Source: JAFGAS01 sp963809875
GTDB lineage: Bacteria; Desulfobacterota; Zymogenia; Zymogenales; Zymogenaceae
Assembly: GCA_963809875.1 (NCBI GenBank)
Contig: CAWELC010000009.1
Span: 248,001-312,000 of the forward strand
Reading direction: 5' to 3'
Length of the DNA: 64,000 nt
Below are positions 17,307-25,887 of this stretch, piece by piece. The position numbers and the translations under genes are program-made. Numbering within the stretch: position 1 is the stretch's first letter; each line of letters starts with the position of its first letter. The notes beneath the pieces were generated by a model. It made no database searches. It was not told the DNA's origin and was given only the letters and a program-made list of their open reading frames with translations.

Positions 17307-17346
17307 GTCATTGCGAGGAGGCCCGCCAGGCCGACGCGGCAATCTC
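17307..17346. repeat. REP-like palindromic intergenic element
   Basis: A 40-base imperfect palindrome starting GTCATTGCGAGGAGG and ending CGCGGCAATCTC; ATTGC and GCAAT form the outer stem. When translated, this kind of element gives the well-known spurious 'HCEE...AIS' peptide (here YSHCEEARQADAAISD), recognised from intergenic repeats in many bacterial genomes. It lies 59 bases after pyrF and 70 before the convergent GNAT gene, so it may act as a bidirectional RNA 3' hairpin. I see only one copy in the window. Confidence 0.6.
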
Positions 17347-17416
17347 AGACGCTACGCTAAGGGAGGCACTGACACTCGCGGCATATTACGTATTCTCGCG
17401 TACGGCAGCGCATCCT

Positions 17417-18067
17417 CTACCGCAGGTCCTTCGTGTAGACCAGCGTCTTGACCCCCGGCGGGGATTTCTTTTCCCAGAGCTTGTTCGGCAGCTCTTTGAA
17501 GAGGACAAAGCCCTCCTTTTGGTAGAAAGGGAGGGCCTTTTTGTTTTCGGATGAGGTGACCAGGTGAACGCCCGGCGCGCCGGAGGCGCGCAGTGCGGAA
17601 AGGAAGCGGTCCATCAGCTGAGACCCGAGGCCCCGGCGCTGATATTCGGGCAGGACGTTCATGTGAAGATGGGCGGGAAAGTTCGTGACGAGGTCTGCGG
17701 TGTAGAGCTTCGCCTCGAAATCTTCGTGGTCGGCCAGCCCCAGGAGAAAGAGGACGTCGCCCGGGTGGCAAAAGAGGGTACGGGTGAGCATCCGCTTGAC
17801 GATCCGGGGAACGATGAGGCGGGAAAACGCCTCCCGCTGGGCCTCGGTGTCGGCCGACCCGATGATGTACCCGACGGCCGTGCCGTTATCGTCGGCCACG
17901 AAAGACAGCCGGGGCTCAAATTCGGTATAATAGGCGGTAAAGAGGAGCCCGAAGAGCTCGGCGTCCTTGAAGTAGGGGGCCGCAGGCTTTCCGAAGTAGC
18001 CCGTCCGGTGGCAGACGGTAACGACGTGCTCCCGGTCCCGGGGTTGATAGGGTCTGACAGTTATCAT
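17417..18067 (-). CDS. GNAT family N-acetyltransferase
   Basis: GCN5-related N-acetyltransferase, 216 residues from the chosen ATG (MITVRPYQPRDREHVV). The acetyl-CoA pyrophosphate loop is in NVLPEYQRRGLGSQLMDRFL (Q/R-x2-G-x-G), preceded by a beta strand with AHLHM and followed by VTSSENKKALPFYQKEGFV, the usual C-terminal motif B. An upstream in-frame ATG would add 32 residues without similarity to the fold. The gene runs opposite to its neighbours and converges on pyrF. The substrate (small molecule or protein N-terminus) is unknown. Confidence 0.85.
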   Translation of the reverse strand: MITVRPYQPRDREHVVTVCHRTGYFGKPAAPYFKDAELFGLLFTAYYTEFEPRLSFVADDNGTAVGYIIGSADTEAQREAFSRLIVPRIVKRMLTRTLFCHPGDVLFLLGLADHEDFEAKLYTADLVTNFPAHLHMNVLPEYQRRGLGSQLMDRFLSALRASGAPGVHLVTSSENKKALPFYQKEGFVLFKELPNKLWEKKSPPGVKTLVYTKDLR

Positions 18068-18156
18068 GGCGGGCAGTCTACAACTATTCGGCGCGCAATG
18101 CAAGACGGGGACACCTGCTTTTTCAGTCCCGCGTGCTACGGGGAGAGCTATCCATC

Positions 18157-18185
18157 TTGACATCCTTTAGCAGTTGTGATATACA
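18157..18185 (+). promoter_or_regulatory. Strong sigma70-like promoter for the old yellow enzyme gene
   Basis: TTGACA, a 17-base spacer, TATACA. The -35 is a perfect consensus and the predicted start is near 18192, about 100 bases before the ORF. Confidence 0.6.
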
Positions 18186-18193
18186 TAATTCAT

Positions 18194-18209
18194 GATAGCG
18201 GTCGCTATC
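18194..18209. promoter_or_regulatory. Operator-like palindrome at the predicted transcription start
   Basis: GATAGCG and CGCTATC flank a GT dinucleotide, giving a perfect 7-bp inverted repeat placed on the +1 of the promoter just upstream. This is the expected position for a repressor operator. No regulator gene is adjacent, so the binding protein is unknown. Confidence 0.4.
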
Positions 18210-18291
18210 GCGCGGGCCGGAACATATCGGTGCGCCGTATCTTACAACCCACGTAACCTGAGCGTCGATTGACGCCGCAAGGAGTAAGCGT

Positions 18292-19473
18292 ATGAGCACC
18301 CATCACAGAGATAGAACGAGGTCCGATGCACAATCCGGGACGCCGCCGACCTGCGGGCCCGGGTGTGCCGCCGGAGTTGGAAATGACCGTATCATTCCGG
18401 ACGTGGACCTCTTGAGCCCGCTTGCGATCCGCGGCGCCGCGTTACGCAACCGGATCGTCGTCTCCCCGATGTGTCAGTACAGCGCCGTGGACGGAATGGC
18501 CGACGACTGGCACCTGGTGCACCTGGGAAGCCGGGCGGTCGGGGGGGCCGGTCTCGTATTTACCGAGGCGACCTCCGTGGCGCCCGAAGGCCGCATCACT
18601 CCGGGCGACCTGGGAATCTGGGATGACCGGCATATCGAGCCGCTGGCCCGCGTGGTCCGCTTTATCCACCGTATGGGGGCGGTCGCGGGCATCCAGCTGG
18701 CCCACGCCGGCCGCAAGGCCAGCCACCGGGCCCCGTGGGACGGGGGGGCGACCCTGAAAACCGCCGCGGAGGGCGGGTGGCAGGTCGTCGGGCCGAGCGC
18801 CGTACCCTTCAACGAGGGGGACCCGCTGCCCCGGCCGCTGACCGAAGCAGAGATCGCGCAGGTAGTCGAGTCGTTTGTCAAGGCCGGTCACCGGGCGATC
18901 CGGGCGGGATATAAGGTCGTGGAGCTGCACTCGGCCCACGGGTATCTGCTCCACGAATTTCTCTCACCGCTCAGCAATCAGCGGACGGACCGTTACGGCG
19001 GCAGCCTGGAAAACCGGATGCGCCTGACGACGGAAATCGCCTCCCGGCTCAGGGAGGCGCTGCCTGACGAGGTCCCGCTCTTCGTGAGGATTTCCGCGAC
19101 GGACTGGGTGGAGGGGGGGTGGGACCTGGCGCAGTCGATCGCCCTGGCAAAAGAGCTTAAGTCCGTCGGCGTGGAGGTCATCGATACGTCCAGCGGCGCG
19201 CTGGTCCCGAAGGCGACGATCCCGGTGGGGAAAAACTACCAGGTCCCCTTTGCGGCGGCGATCCGCAGGGAGGCCGGGATCATGACCGGAGCGGTCGGCA
19301 TGATCACCGAGACCGACCAGGCCAACGAGATCATCACGTCGGGATCGGCCGACCTCGTGTTTCTCGCGCGCGAGATGCTTCGGGAGCCTTACTGGGCCCT
19401 CAAGGCCCAGCAGGCGCTGAACCAGGACCCCAACTGGCCGGTGCAGTACGGCTACGCGGTCCGCAGGCGCTAG
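18292..19473 (+). CDS. NADH:flavin oxidoreductase, YqjM/NamA-type old yellow enzyme
   Basis: FMN-dependent ene-reductase of the old yellow enzyme family, 393 residues. It belongs to the thermophilic-like/YqjM class because C61 in VVSPMCQYSA is the redox-tuning cysteine. Other family blocks: DDWHLVHLGSRAVGG, IQLAHAGRKA, LHSAHGYLLHEFLSPLSNQR (ligand His pair region), DRYGGSLENR and the FMN phosphate segment MTGAVGMI. The N-terminus has ~37 extra residues with Cys-Gly-Pro-rich sequence before similarity begins at PDVDLLSPLAI. AAGGAG lies 8 bases before the ATG, so I keep it. Reduces activated C=C bonds; physiological substrate unknown. Confidence 0.93.
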   Translation: MSTHHRDRTRSDAQSGTPPTCGPGCAAGVGNDRIIPDVDLLSPLAIRGAALRNRIVVSPMCQYSAVDGMADDWHLVHLGSRAVGGAGLVFTEATSVAPEGRITPGDLGIWDDRHIEPLARVVRFIHRMGAVAGIQLAHAGRKASHRAPWDGGATLKTAAEGGWQVVGPSAVPFNEGDPLPRPLTEAEIAQVVESFVKAGHRAIRAGYKVVELHSAHGYLLHEFLSPLSNQRTDRYGGSLENRMRLTTEIASRLREALPDEVPLFVRISATDWVEGGWDLAQSIALAKELKSVGVEVIDTSSGALVPKATIPVGKNYQVPFAAAIRREAGIMTGAVGMITETDQANEIITSGSADLVFLAREMLREPYWALKAQQALNQDPNWPVQYGYAVRRR

Positions 19474-19568
19474 GGGAGAGGCATCCCAAAGGAAAGGATC
19501 CGGCGTCAATTCCCAAAAAAACAGGTGCTCGCAAGCACGCCTAACACTGCAATAATCTCAATTGTGTA

Positions 19569-19589
19569 AAGTGTATATCTTATACACTT
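19569..19589. repeat. Perfect 9-bp palindrome in AT-rich DNA
   Basis: AAGTGTATA and TATACACTT flank TCT. It lies 95 bases after the old yellow enzyme gene, at the left border of the AT-rich island. It could be a regulator site or part of a mobile-element end. Confidence 0.4.
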
Positions 19590-19671
19590 GTACTATTTAT
19601 CTAGTAGCAGTCATATTTATCTTGACTTGTATATCCTTTCTGGAACAATGGGTTACGTAAATTTTTCTATG

Positions 19672-19752
19672 AGTTACGGGGACACGTACCTAATTAGTAT
19701 ATTGATATGCCGAGAAAACAACTCGACCAATTGGGTACGTGTCCCCGTAACT
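19672..19752. mobile_element. 81-bp element with 24-bp inverted repeats (MITE/REP-like)
   Basis: Arms of 24 bases match at 23 positions: the left begins AGTTACGGGGACACGTACC and the right ends GGTACGTGTCCCCGTAACT, with 33 bases between. The motif GTTACGGGGACACGTACC is one I associate with ends next to REP-associated (Y1) tyrosine transposases in deltaproteobacteria and other phyla; that association is from memory. No transposase is encoded in or near the element, so it would be non-autonomous. It sits in the AT-rich island, directly before an apparently truncated reading frame. Confidence 0.6.
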
Positions 19753-20095
19753 CTATACAAGCAGTCCGTCAGCTGTGATCCTTCTTTCGAGTAGTGCAGG
19801 ACTCATCGGGAATAACATTGGGGAGACCTCGCCGGTAGTTATTGACCACAACTTTGGAGAAATCGACGGGGGTGAAAACGGCAGCGCTTATCTAGCTTAC
19901 CTGAAAACCGGGTTTCCGGGCGGAGGAAATTGTGTCCGGATCACCGATAATCTTTTCGAAAACAGTATCTGGCGATGGTACGGGAACTATGACATTATAA
20001 AGGGCGTGTATCATAACTTCATCGATGCCGACGGTCCCCCCACGCCGCCCTGGGGCGGCGGTGAAGGGAGCGGGAATGACTACATTTATCCCTGA
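19751..20095 (+). pseudogene. Possible gene remnant with beta-helix-like sequence
   Basis: An open frame of about 114 codons begins where the right arm of the inverted-repeat element ends; an in-frame TAA lies within that arm. The peptide has strand-turn repeats such as VVIDHNFGEIDGG, VRITDNLFENSIW and IIKGVYHNFIDADG, resembling rungs of right-handed parallel beta-helix proteins. There is no credible start with a ribosome-binding site (first candidate is GTG at 19775). I read it as the 3' part of a gene whose front was lost at the element; a small real ORF is less likely. Confidence 0.35.
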
Positions 20096-20115
20096 CCGTT
20101 CATTGCTTATAGTGG

Positions 20116-20161
20116 TGCGGTTTTATCTCGTCTCTCGCTCGTTATACGGATTGAAACCGCA
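20116..20161. repeat. Spaced inverted repeat upstream of a membrane-protein gene
   Basis: TGCGGTTT and AAACCGCA (8 of 8) are 30 bases apart, 48 bases before the start codon of the membrane protein. A GTTAC/GTAAC pair follows at about 20169-20183. Could be an operator or leader hairpin; no function assigned. Confidence 0.3.
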
Positions 20162-20208
20162 ATCTAGTTGTTACGAGAAGTAACTATCTCATTATCTTAG
20201 AGAGCGAA

Positions 20209-20826
20209 ATGAAACGAGAAAGACAAAAGCAAATTGAGGCAAAAAAAACGAGCGTCGTTCGAAAGCAGCCCGAAACCATGCAATTCTCACTTTATGGCAA
20301 GATTATCTCCTTATACATCATTTCGGCCCTATCGGTTCTCTTAAGTAGATGGTACGTCAAGACTATTCTGAAACCGCAGGTTTATGATATTGATCTGGGT
20401 TACTTTCCTTTCCCAGACCTTATATACCAGCTCCTGTTCATCATTGCCGTTAGCGTCATCTATTATAGGGTTACGGAAAGGTCACGCAATGGGAGCGTTC
20501 GGGCATCACTAATAACATCAGGCTTTCTCTGCTACTTCATGTATCATTCCATATACTTCTTCTCGTTGCTTTACTACAATCGCTCTTCATACGGTCTTCT
20601 CGGCGCTTTATTTAAATCGATCCCAATTATACTCTTTGCAGGTCTGTTCGTTCTATCTTCCATCGATCTCTACAACTACTACGTTTCACGAGACCCGGTA
20701 GAGATAAAGAGTCATTTCCCGGGGAAGCGCGAAAATCTTGTCCCCGGATGGTTCTTTGTCCTGCTTATCCCACTCTTTTGCCTGATGGCGATTCTGGAAT
20801 CTTTCGTCACGTTCACTAGTTTATGA
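20209..20826 (+). CDS. Unrecognised five-helix membrane protein
   Basis: A 205-residue protein I do not recognise. A basic, Lys/Gln-rich N-terminus (about 25 residues) precedes five probable membrane helices at roughly 27-48, 68-87, 98-123, 132-156 and 182-203. There are many Tyr and Phe residues in the middle helices (CYFMYHSIYFFSLLYY). The DNA is clearly more AT-rich than genes on either side and codon choice differs, suggesting recent acquisition. Only a weak AGAGAG precedes the ATG. Its stop overlaps a short downstream frame. An accessory membrane protein of an integrated element is plausible but unproven. Confidence 0.55.
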   Translation: MKRERQKQIEAKKTSVVRKQPETMQFSLYGKIISLYIISALSVLLSRWYVKTILKPQVYDIDLGYFPFPDLIYQLLFIIAVSVIYYRVTERSRNGSVRASLITSGFLCYFMYHSIYFFSLLYYNRSSYGLLGALFKSIPIILFAGLFVLSSIDLYNYYVSRDPVEIKSHFPGKRENLVPGWFFVLLIPLFCLMAILESFVTFTSL

Positions 20827-20862
20827 GAGAGAATAATCCGGCAACATGCTTGGAAGTCACGC

Positions 20863-21366
20863 TTGCACAATACCGCCGAGACCTCAGCGATGTCGGCGCG
20901 TTCATTAGCCGCTACTTTCGAATGTCACCGTCGATCCCGTGCCGGCATCGATGCGTTTATCATCGTTGCCGCTATGCATGCATTGCCGGTCTTCTGCTAC
21001 TCAAAAAAAGGCCGACGGGTTATATCCTCGCACCCTGATACTCTTGGTGATGATCTCCATCCGAACTCTTGTACGTGGGAAAGAGCAATCCCGTTTATGA
21101 TCGAGATCATGACTAGGGTTAGGTGGTATCAAGAATTAAAGGCGGGTGCTATTGATACGGCTCTCGATAGTGCCATGAGGTTAGAGGTGCAAAACATCGT
21201 CGTCAGCAATATTTACTGGTTCCTGAAGTTCATCCCCTCGTTTGCCGCCCTGATCATCGTCTACTTCTTCCTCAGGAGCATGAGAGACGATCTCGCGGCG
21301 GCGGAGAAGCTGGATATGAAAGCTCCCGAGGCGCCGCCACGCCGCGCAGCCCGCAAGAAAGCCTGA
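20863..21366 (+). CDS. Hypothetical protein with C-terminal membrane helix
   Basis: A 167-residue reading frame of uncertain start. The convincing part is the C-terminal half: MIEIMTRVRWYQELKAGAID, then a membrane helix near residues 118-138 (WFLKFIPSFAALIIVYFFL) and a charged Ala/Lys/Arg tail (PPRRAARKKA). The N-terminal half (HRRSRAGIDAF) looks poor, and a start at 21097 would give a 89-residue protein. A different frame overlapping the preceding stop as ATGA at 20823 could mean a frameshift here. The last ~90 bases return to the high GC of the genome, so the island border may lie inside this gene. Confidence 0.35.
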   Translation: MHNTAETSAMSARSLAATFECHRRSRAGIDAFIIVAAMHALPVFCYSKKGRRVISSHPDTLGDDLHPNSCTWERAIPFMIEIMTRVRWYQELKAGAIDTALDSAMRLEVQNIVVSNIYWFLKFIPSFAALIIVYFFLRSMRDDLAAAEKLDMKAPEAPPRRAARKKA

Positions 21367-21407
21367 GCCGGGAAGCGTGCTTCAGGCGCAGCGTGGTCTC
21401 GTCCGTT

Positions 21408-22515
21408 CTACTTCCCCCGGACGAGCTCCAGAAAGAAATTGAAATTCTCCAGCGACACCTCGGGCGGGACGTCGTGGTCGAACGCGGGGATGTAGCCCCC
21501 GTGTCTTCAACATGAAGGGGACTTTATCGTCGACCTCTTTTCTCATCTCGTCCTTCGTCTTGCCGTCGTAAAACTCGCGCTTGTCTATCCCGCCGTTGAT
21601 CACCAGCGTCGGGTATTTCTTGCGGACCTCCCGGACGTCCATGCCCGCCTGCACCTCGAAGGGGAACATCATGTCGATGCCGACCTCCATGAAGAGCGGG
21701 ATGAGGAGCCACACGTTGCCGTCGGTATCGACGCCGAAACGCCGGATATCCGTCTCGGCCTTGCACCAGTCTACTACCTCCTTATAGTAGGGGGTCATGA
21801 ACTCGCGAAAGGCCTTGGGTGAGATGAGCGGGCCGTTCTTGTAGGCCATGTCCTCCCAGAAGTAGATCCAGTCGCACCGGGTCCTGTCGGCGAGCTTTTT
21901 GAGCAGGACCTTATGCATATGCGTCCAGTGCCGGGCGATCGCGTGCAGTAGCCCGGGGTCGCGCCGCGCGGCGATAGAAAACCCCTCGAGGCCCATCAGG
22001 TTGCGGTAGGTCCCGAAAAGACCGCACACCGAAACGCAGGTATAGTTGTCGGGACTGTTTTCGGCAAGCTGGATCATGATATCAAGGACGCTGGTGAATC
22101 GCTCGGGCGTTTCGGGGTCAAGCCGCCATTTGAGGGCCTCGAAGTCGGCCAGCGTCTTGACCGGGTGGTCGAGGTACTGGGGGATGGTGGAGCGGCCGTC
22201 CTTGAGCGTCTTTATGGTCTTGCCGCCCGGGTCCCGGGAGATGACGTAGCTCTCGGTCTCGTCGACAGGGGAAACGTCAAAGGTGGGCATGAACCCCGGC
22301 TCGTAATTTGGGCCGACGGCGATCGGAAGCCAGCTCATCGGGTCAAAGCCGAAATGGACCGGGGCCGTGAAGAGCCCCTCCGTCACACTCTCGGGAAGGC
22401 CCTCGCCGTGCCAGCGGACGAGCGTCTCGTCCCAGAAACCGCCGGTCTCCCTCCTCACCGGGCGGTCGATCTTCTTAAAGTCCCAGGTGGCGTGAAATCG
22501 CTCGCGCGCGTTCAT
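21408..22515 (-). CDS. UroD/MtaA-like methyltransferase-family protein, frameshifted near 3' end
   Basis: Uroporphyrinogen decarboxylase superfamily protein (about 368 aa), of the group that includes cobamide-dependent methyltransferases MtaA/CmuA rather than true HemE. Visible: ARERFHATWDFKKIDRPVRR, DWIYFWEDMAYKNGPLISP, GVDTDGNVWLLIPLFMEVG and VINGGIDKREFYDG. A one-base insertion at about 21501-21503 breaks the frame after PFMLKT; removing it restores GGYIPAFDHDVPPEVSLENF and an ending at ELVRGK with a stop at 21408. Read literally, the frame continues to 21382 with an Arg-rich tail. No corrinoid protein or partner methyltransferase is adjacent, so substrate is unknown. Confidence 0.8.
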
Positions 22516-22805
22516 GTCGCATCCTCCCTCTTGCCGACGAAGATATACCCCTCCGGATTCCGTGCGGTACGAAGCCCGCAGCCGTCTCGGGGCTCATACC
22601 TGAGTATCACGATTGCGCGCGGGGTTCAAGCCTAATCAATCGAATCGGAAGAGACACGGGTTCCGCGGGGGGGGGCAGGCGGCGCGGGCGGGCTATCCGG
22701 CGGCGTTTCGCGCCGCAATCCGCTTTGAGGAAGCTGCAAACCGACCGCGATATGTATAAAGTATATTTGCTTTCCCACAAAAGGTCATCATGTTACTATA
22801 TTTAG
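22516..22805. other. Divergent intergenic region
   Basis: About 290 bases between two divergently transcribed genes. It holds G-runs (22660-22680), a short GGCGTTTCGCGCC-type hairpin near 22702, and an AT-rich patch at 22750-22805 with the probable promoter of the downstream gene. No ORF is supported. Confidence 0.4.
22791..22799 (+). promoter_or_regulatory. Extended -10 element, possibly giving a leaderless mRNA
   Basis: TGTTACTAT is an extended -10 (TGn plus TACTAT). A TTGCTT lies 20 bases upstream as a weak -35. Transcription would start about 7 bases later, on the ATG of the following gene, which has no Shine-Dalgarno. Confidence 0.35.
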
Positions 22806-23477
22806 ATGAAGGCCAAAACGATACGAGACCTTCTGACCTGGTCGGTCACCGAGGAGCGGTCCGGGACGGAGATGCGCGTCACGACCAACCTGCTCAGGAA
22901 GACCCATGTCATCGTCGCGCCGCGCCGCGGGGTCCCGCAGATCGGGATCGAGCATATCTACGGACATGCCTACCTGGCGGAGAGCGCCCACCCGCTCTTC
23001 TCGACCCCGTGGTTTCTGCCGGGAACCCCGGGTGAGGTCATCGCGGAGGTGGAGCCGGTTTTTCACGGAGCGTCGGACTGGTACGTCGACGGGCTCATCT
23101 CCATGGCCTTCCCTGAGGAATTCAAACGGTTCGCCTCGGAGGCGCTCTCACTCACTATCGAACGAATGAACGAAACGTCCCTGCCACCCCAAACGGTCGC
23201 CGAGATGCTCACCTATAGCTCACTCTTGGCCCATGGAGAGCGTCTCAAGCTGCGCGTCAGAGATAAACCGACCTTCGTCATCACCGTCGCGGAGGAGTTT
23301 CGAAAGGCTTTTCTCGGGCGTGACTCCGAAGAGCCAACAGTCCGAGGTCTCAGGGGGCTTATTAACGACCTGCTTAAGCCGCTCGGCGGCGCTCACGTCG
23401 CCCTTTACCGGCGCCATCGGATCGACGTCTGGAACCTCGCCATGGACAAACCACTTAAAGTCCCGGATGAGCAATAG
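22806..23477 (+). CDS. Unrecognised 223-residue protein
   Basis: I do not recognise this protein. It is a soluble alpha/beta-looking sequence with no signal peptide and no membrane segment. Conspicuous features are PRRGVPQIGIEHIYGHAYLA (an H-x3-H pair near residue 50), HPLFSTPWFLPGTPGEVIAE and a C-terminal helical half ending RHRIDVWNLAMDKPLKVPDEQ. Codon usage matches the GC-rich genome, so it is likely real despite the missing ribosome-binding site. It stands alone: divergent from the UroD-like gene and 220 bases before the tRNA promoter. Function not assigned. Confidence 0.65.
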   Translation: MKAKTIRDLLTWSVTEERSGTEMRVTTNLLRKTHVIVAPRRGVPQIGIEHIYGHAYLAESAHPLFSTPWFLPGTPGEVIAEVEPVFHGASDWYVDGLISMAFPEEFKRFASEALSLTIERMNETSLPPQTVAEMLTYSSLLAHGERLKLRVRDKPTFVITVAEEFRKAFLGRDSEEPTVRGLRGLINDLLKPLGGAHVALYRRHRIDVWNLAMDKPLKVPDEQ

Positions 23478-23699
23478 ATGCCGAAATCCCGGAAAGCGCG
23501 CCGTCATAACGAGCTCCTCTTAAGCGTAACATGGTTCCGAGGGGGAGTATATCTCGAAACAGCGGCTGCCCATTGGACCCGATCGGAGCGGCTCAAACAG
23601 CCCTTCCGGGAATCTGTCAAAGAGACCACTTCCCTCCTGGCGTGATCCTCCAATATCCGCCGCGAAGCGCCCATTTTGAAAAATAATTTCAGAAATATC

Positions 23700-23728
23700 T
23701 TGACATTTCCTGTCTTTTTCTACACAAT
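23700..23728 (+). promoter_or_regulatory. Promoter of the tRNA-tuf operon
   Basis: TTGACA, 17-base spacer, CACAAT, with an AT-rich upstream flank. Predicted start near 23735, about 15 bases before tRNA-Thr. It is the only good promoter between the upstream gene and the tRNA cluster. Confidence 0.6.
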
Positions 23729-23750
23729 AGTAATTTTAGATTGCCAGATT

Positions 23751-23826
23751 GCTGGCGTAGCTCAACTGGTAGAGCAGCTGATTTGTAATCAGCAGGTTGC
23801 GGGTTCGAGTCCCATCGCCAGCTCCA
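23751..23826 (+). tRNA. tRNA-Thr(TGT)
   Basis: Acceptor stem GCTGGCG/CGCCAGC, anticodon stem GCTGA/TCAGC with loop TTTGTAA (anticodon TGT), T-arm GGGTTCGAGTCCC and encoded CCA. First of four tRNAs in the same order as the tRNA-tufB operon of E. coli. Confidence 0.96.
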
Positions 23827-23858
23827 TTGAGCGCTCCGTGTTCTTTGAATGTATTAGC

Positions 23859-23943
<85 letters not shown>

Positions 23944-23957
23944 TAGCAGAAATAAGC

Positions 23958-24033
23958 GCGGGAGTAGCTCAGTGGCTAGAGCGTCAGCCTTCCAAGCTGA
24001 GGGTCGCGGGTTCGAATCCCGTTTCCCGCTCCA
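23958..24033 (+). tRNA. tRNA-Gly(TCC)
   Basis: Acceptor GCGGGAG/TTCCCGC (one G-T pair), anticodon loop CTTCCAA (TCC), T-loop TTCGAAT and encoded CCA. Third of the cluster. Confidence 0.96.
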
Positions 24034-24046
24034 GGTCGCAGCGGCG

Positions 24047-24122
<76 letters not shown>

Positions 24123-24176
24123 TACACAACAATTATTTAATCGACATACAGGCCTTTTCGTAGGAGGGACAGTCAG

Positions 24177-25377
<1,201 letters not shown>

Positions 25378-25386
25378 GGCGGCACT

Positions 25387-25536
25387 ATGAGAGATATCAT
25401 TACGCTTGCCTGCACGGAGTGCAAGCAGAGAAACTATACGACGACGAAGAATAAAAAGCAGACTCCGGACCAGCTCGAGTTCAAGAAGTATTGCCGATTC
25501 TGCAAGACGCATACGCCGCACAAGGAGACCAAGTAA
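25387..25536 (+). CDS. rpmG: 50S ribosomal protein L33 (zinc type)
   Basis: A 49-residue L33 beginning MRDIITLACTECKQRNYTTT and ending HTPHKETK. Two Cys pairs (CTEC and CRFC) mark the zinc-binding form. It lies between tuf and tRNA-Trp, where it is found in many bacteria. It starts 9 bases after the restored tuf stop, which supports the corrected tuf end. Confidence 0.93.
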   Translation: MRDIITLACTECKQRNYTTTKNKKQTPDQLEFKKYCRFCKTHTPHKETK

Positions 25537-25549
25537 CAGAGGCTCAACT

Positions 25550-25626
25550 AGGCCAGTAGCTCTAACGGTTAGAGCACCGGACTCCAAATCCGGGTGCTGG
25601 GGGTTCGAATCCCTCCTGGCCTGCCA
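25550..25626 (+). tRNA. tRNA-Trp(CCA)
   Basis: Acceptor AGGCCAG/CTGGCCT, anticodon loop CTCCAAA (anticodon CCA), T-arm GGGGGTTCGAATCCCTC and encoded CCA. Placed between rpmG and secE, a conserved spot. Confidence 0.96.
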
Positions 25627-25689
25627 TTGACTCAAGATAAGGGGGACTGCCCGGAAGAAACGAGGCAGTCCCTCGTATGTGATAAACAA

Positions 25690-25887
25690 ATGAAAGAAAC
25701 CTGGGAAAAGATACTTCAGTTCTTCCGGGAGGTGCGGGTCGAGATCAAGAAGGTCACCTGGCCGACTCGAAAGGAGACCCTCGCCTCAACGGTCGTCGTT
25801 CTGATTACGACCTTCATCATCGGGGCCTTCCTCGGGATAGTGGATTTCTTCCTCTCCACGGGGGTTGAGCGTCTCCTGGGAGGCTGA
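25690..25887 (+). CDS. secE: Preprotein translocase subunit SecE
   Basis: SecE, the small clamp subunit of the SecYEG channel, 65 residues with one membrane helix. The amphipathic helix and hinge (FFREVRVEIKKVTWPTRKET) carry the conserved KVTWPTR, followed by the transmembrane segment VVVLITTFIIGAFLGIVDFF. I start at the ATG giving MKETWEKIL; upstream codons of the same frame overlap tRNA-Trp. Position before nusG matches most bacteria, but the gap to nusG is unusually long. Confidence 0.94.
   Translation: MKETWEKILQFFREVRVEIKKVTWPTRKETLASTVVVLITTFIIGAFLGIVDFFLSTGVERLLGG

Noticed and set aside
17147..17554. 135-codon frame spanning the end of pyrF and the palindromic repeat
   Set aside because: Its central peptide is the translated repeat (HCEE...AIS), a known type of spurious ORF.
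19588..19794. 68-codon frame across the inverted-repeat element
   Set aside because: It reads straight through both repeat arms and has no start signal.
25378..25454. Extended C-terminus of EF-Tu copy 1 running into rpmG
   Set aside because: It results from the frameshift near 25308; the native tail and stop are seen in another frame and in copy 2.
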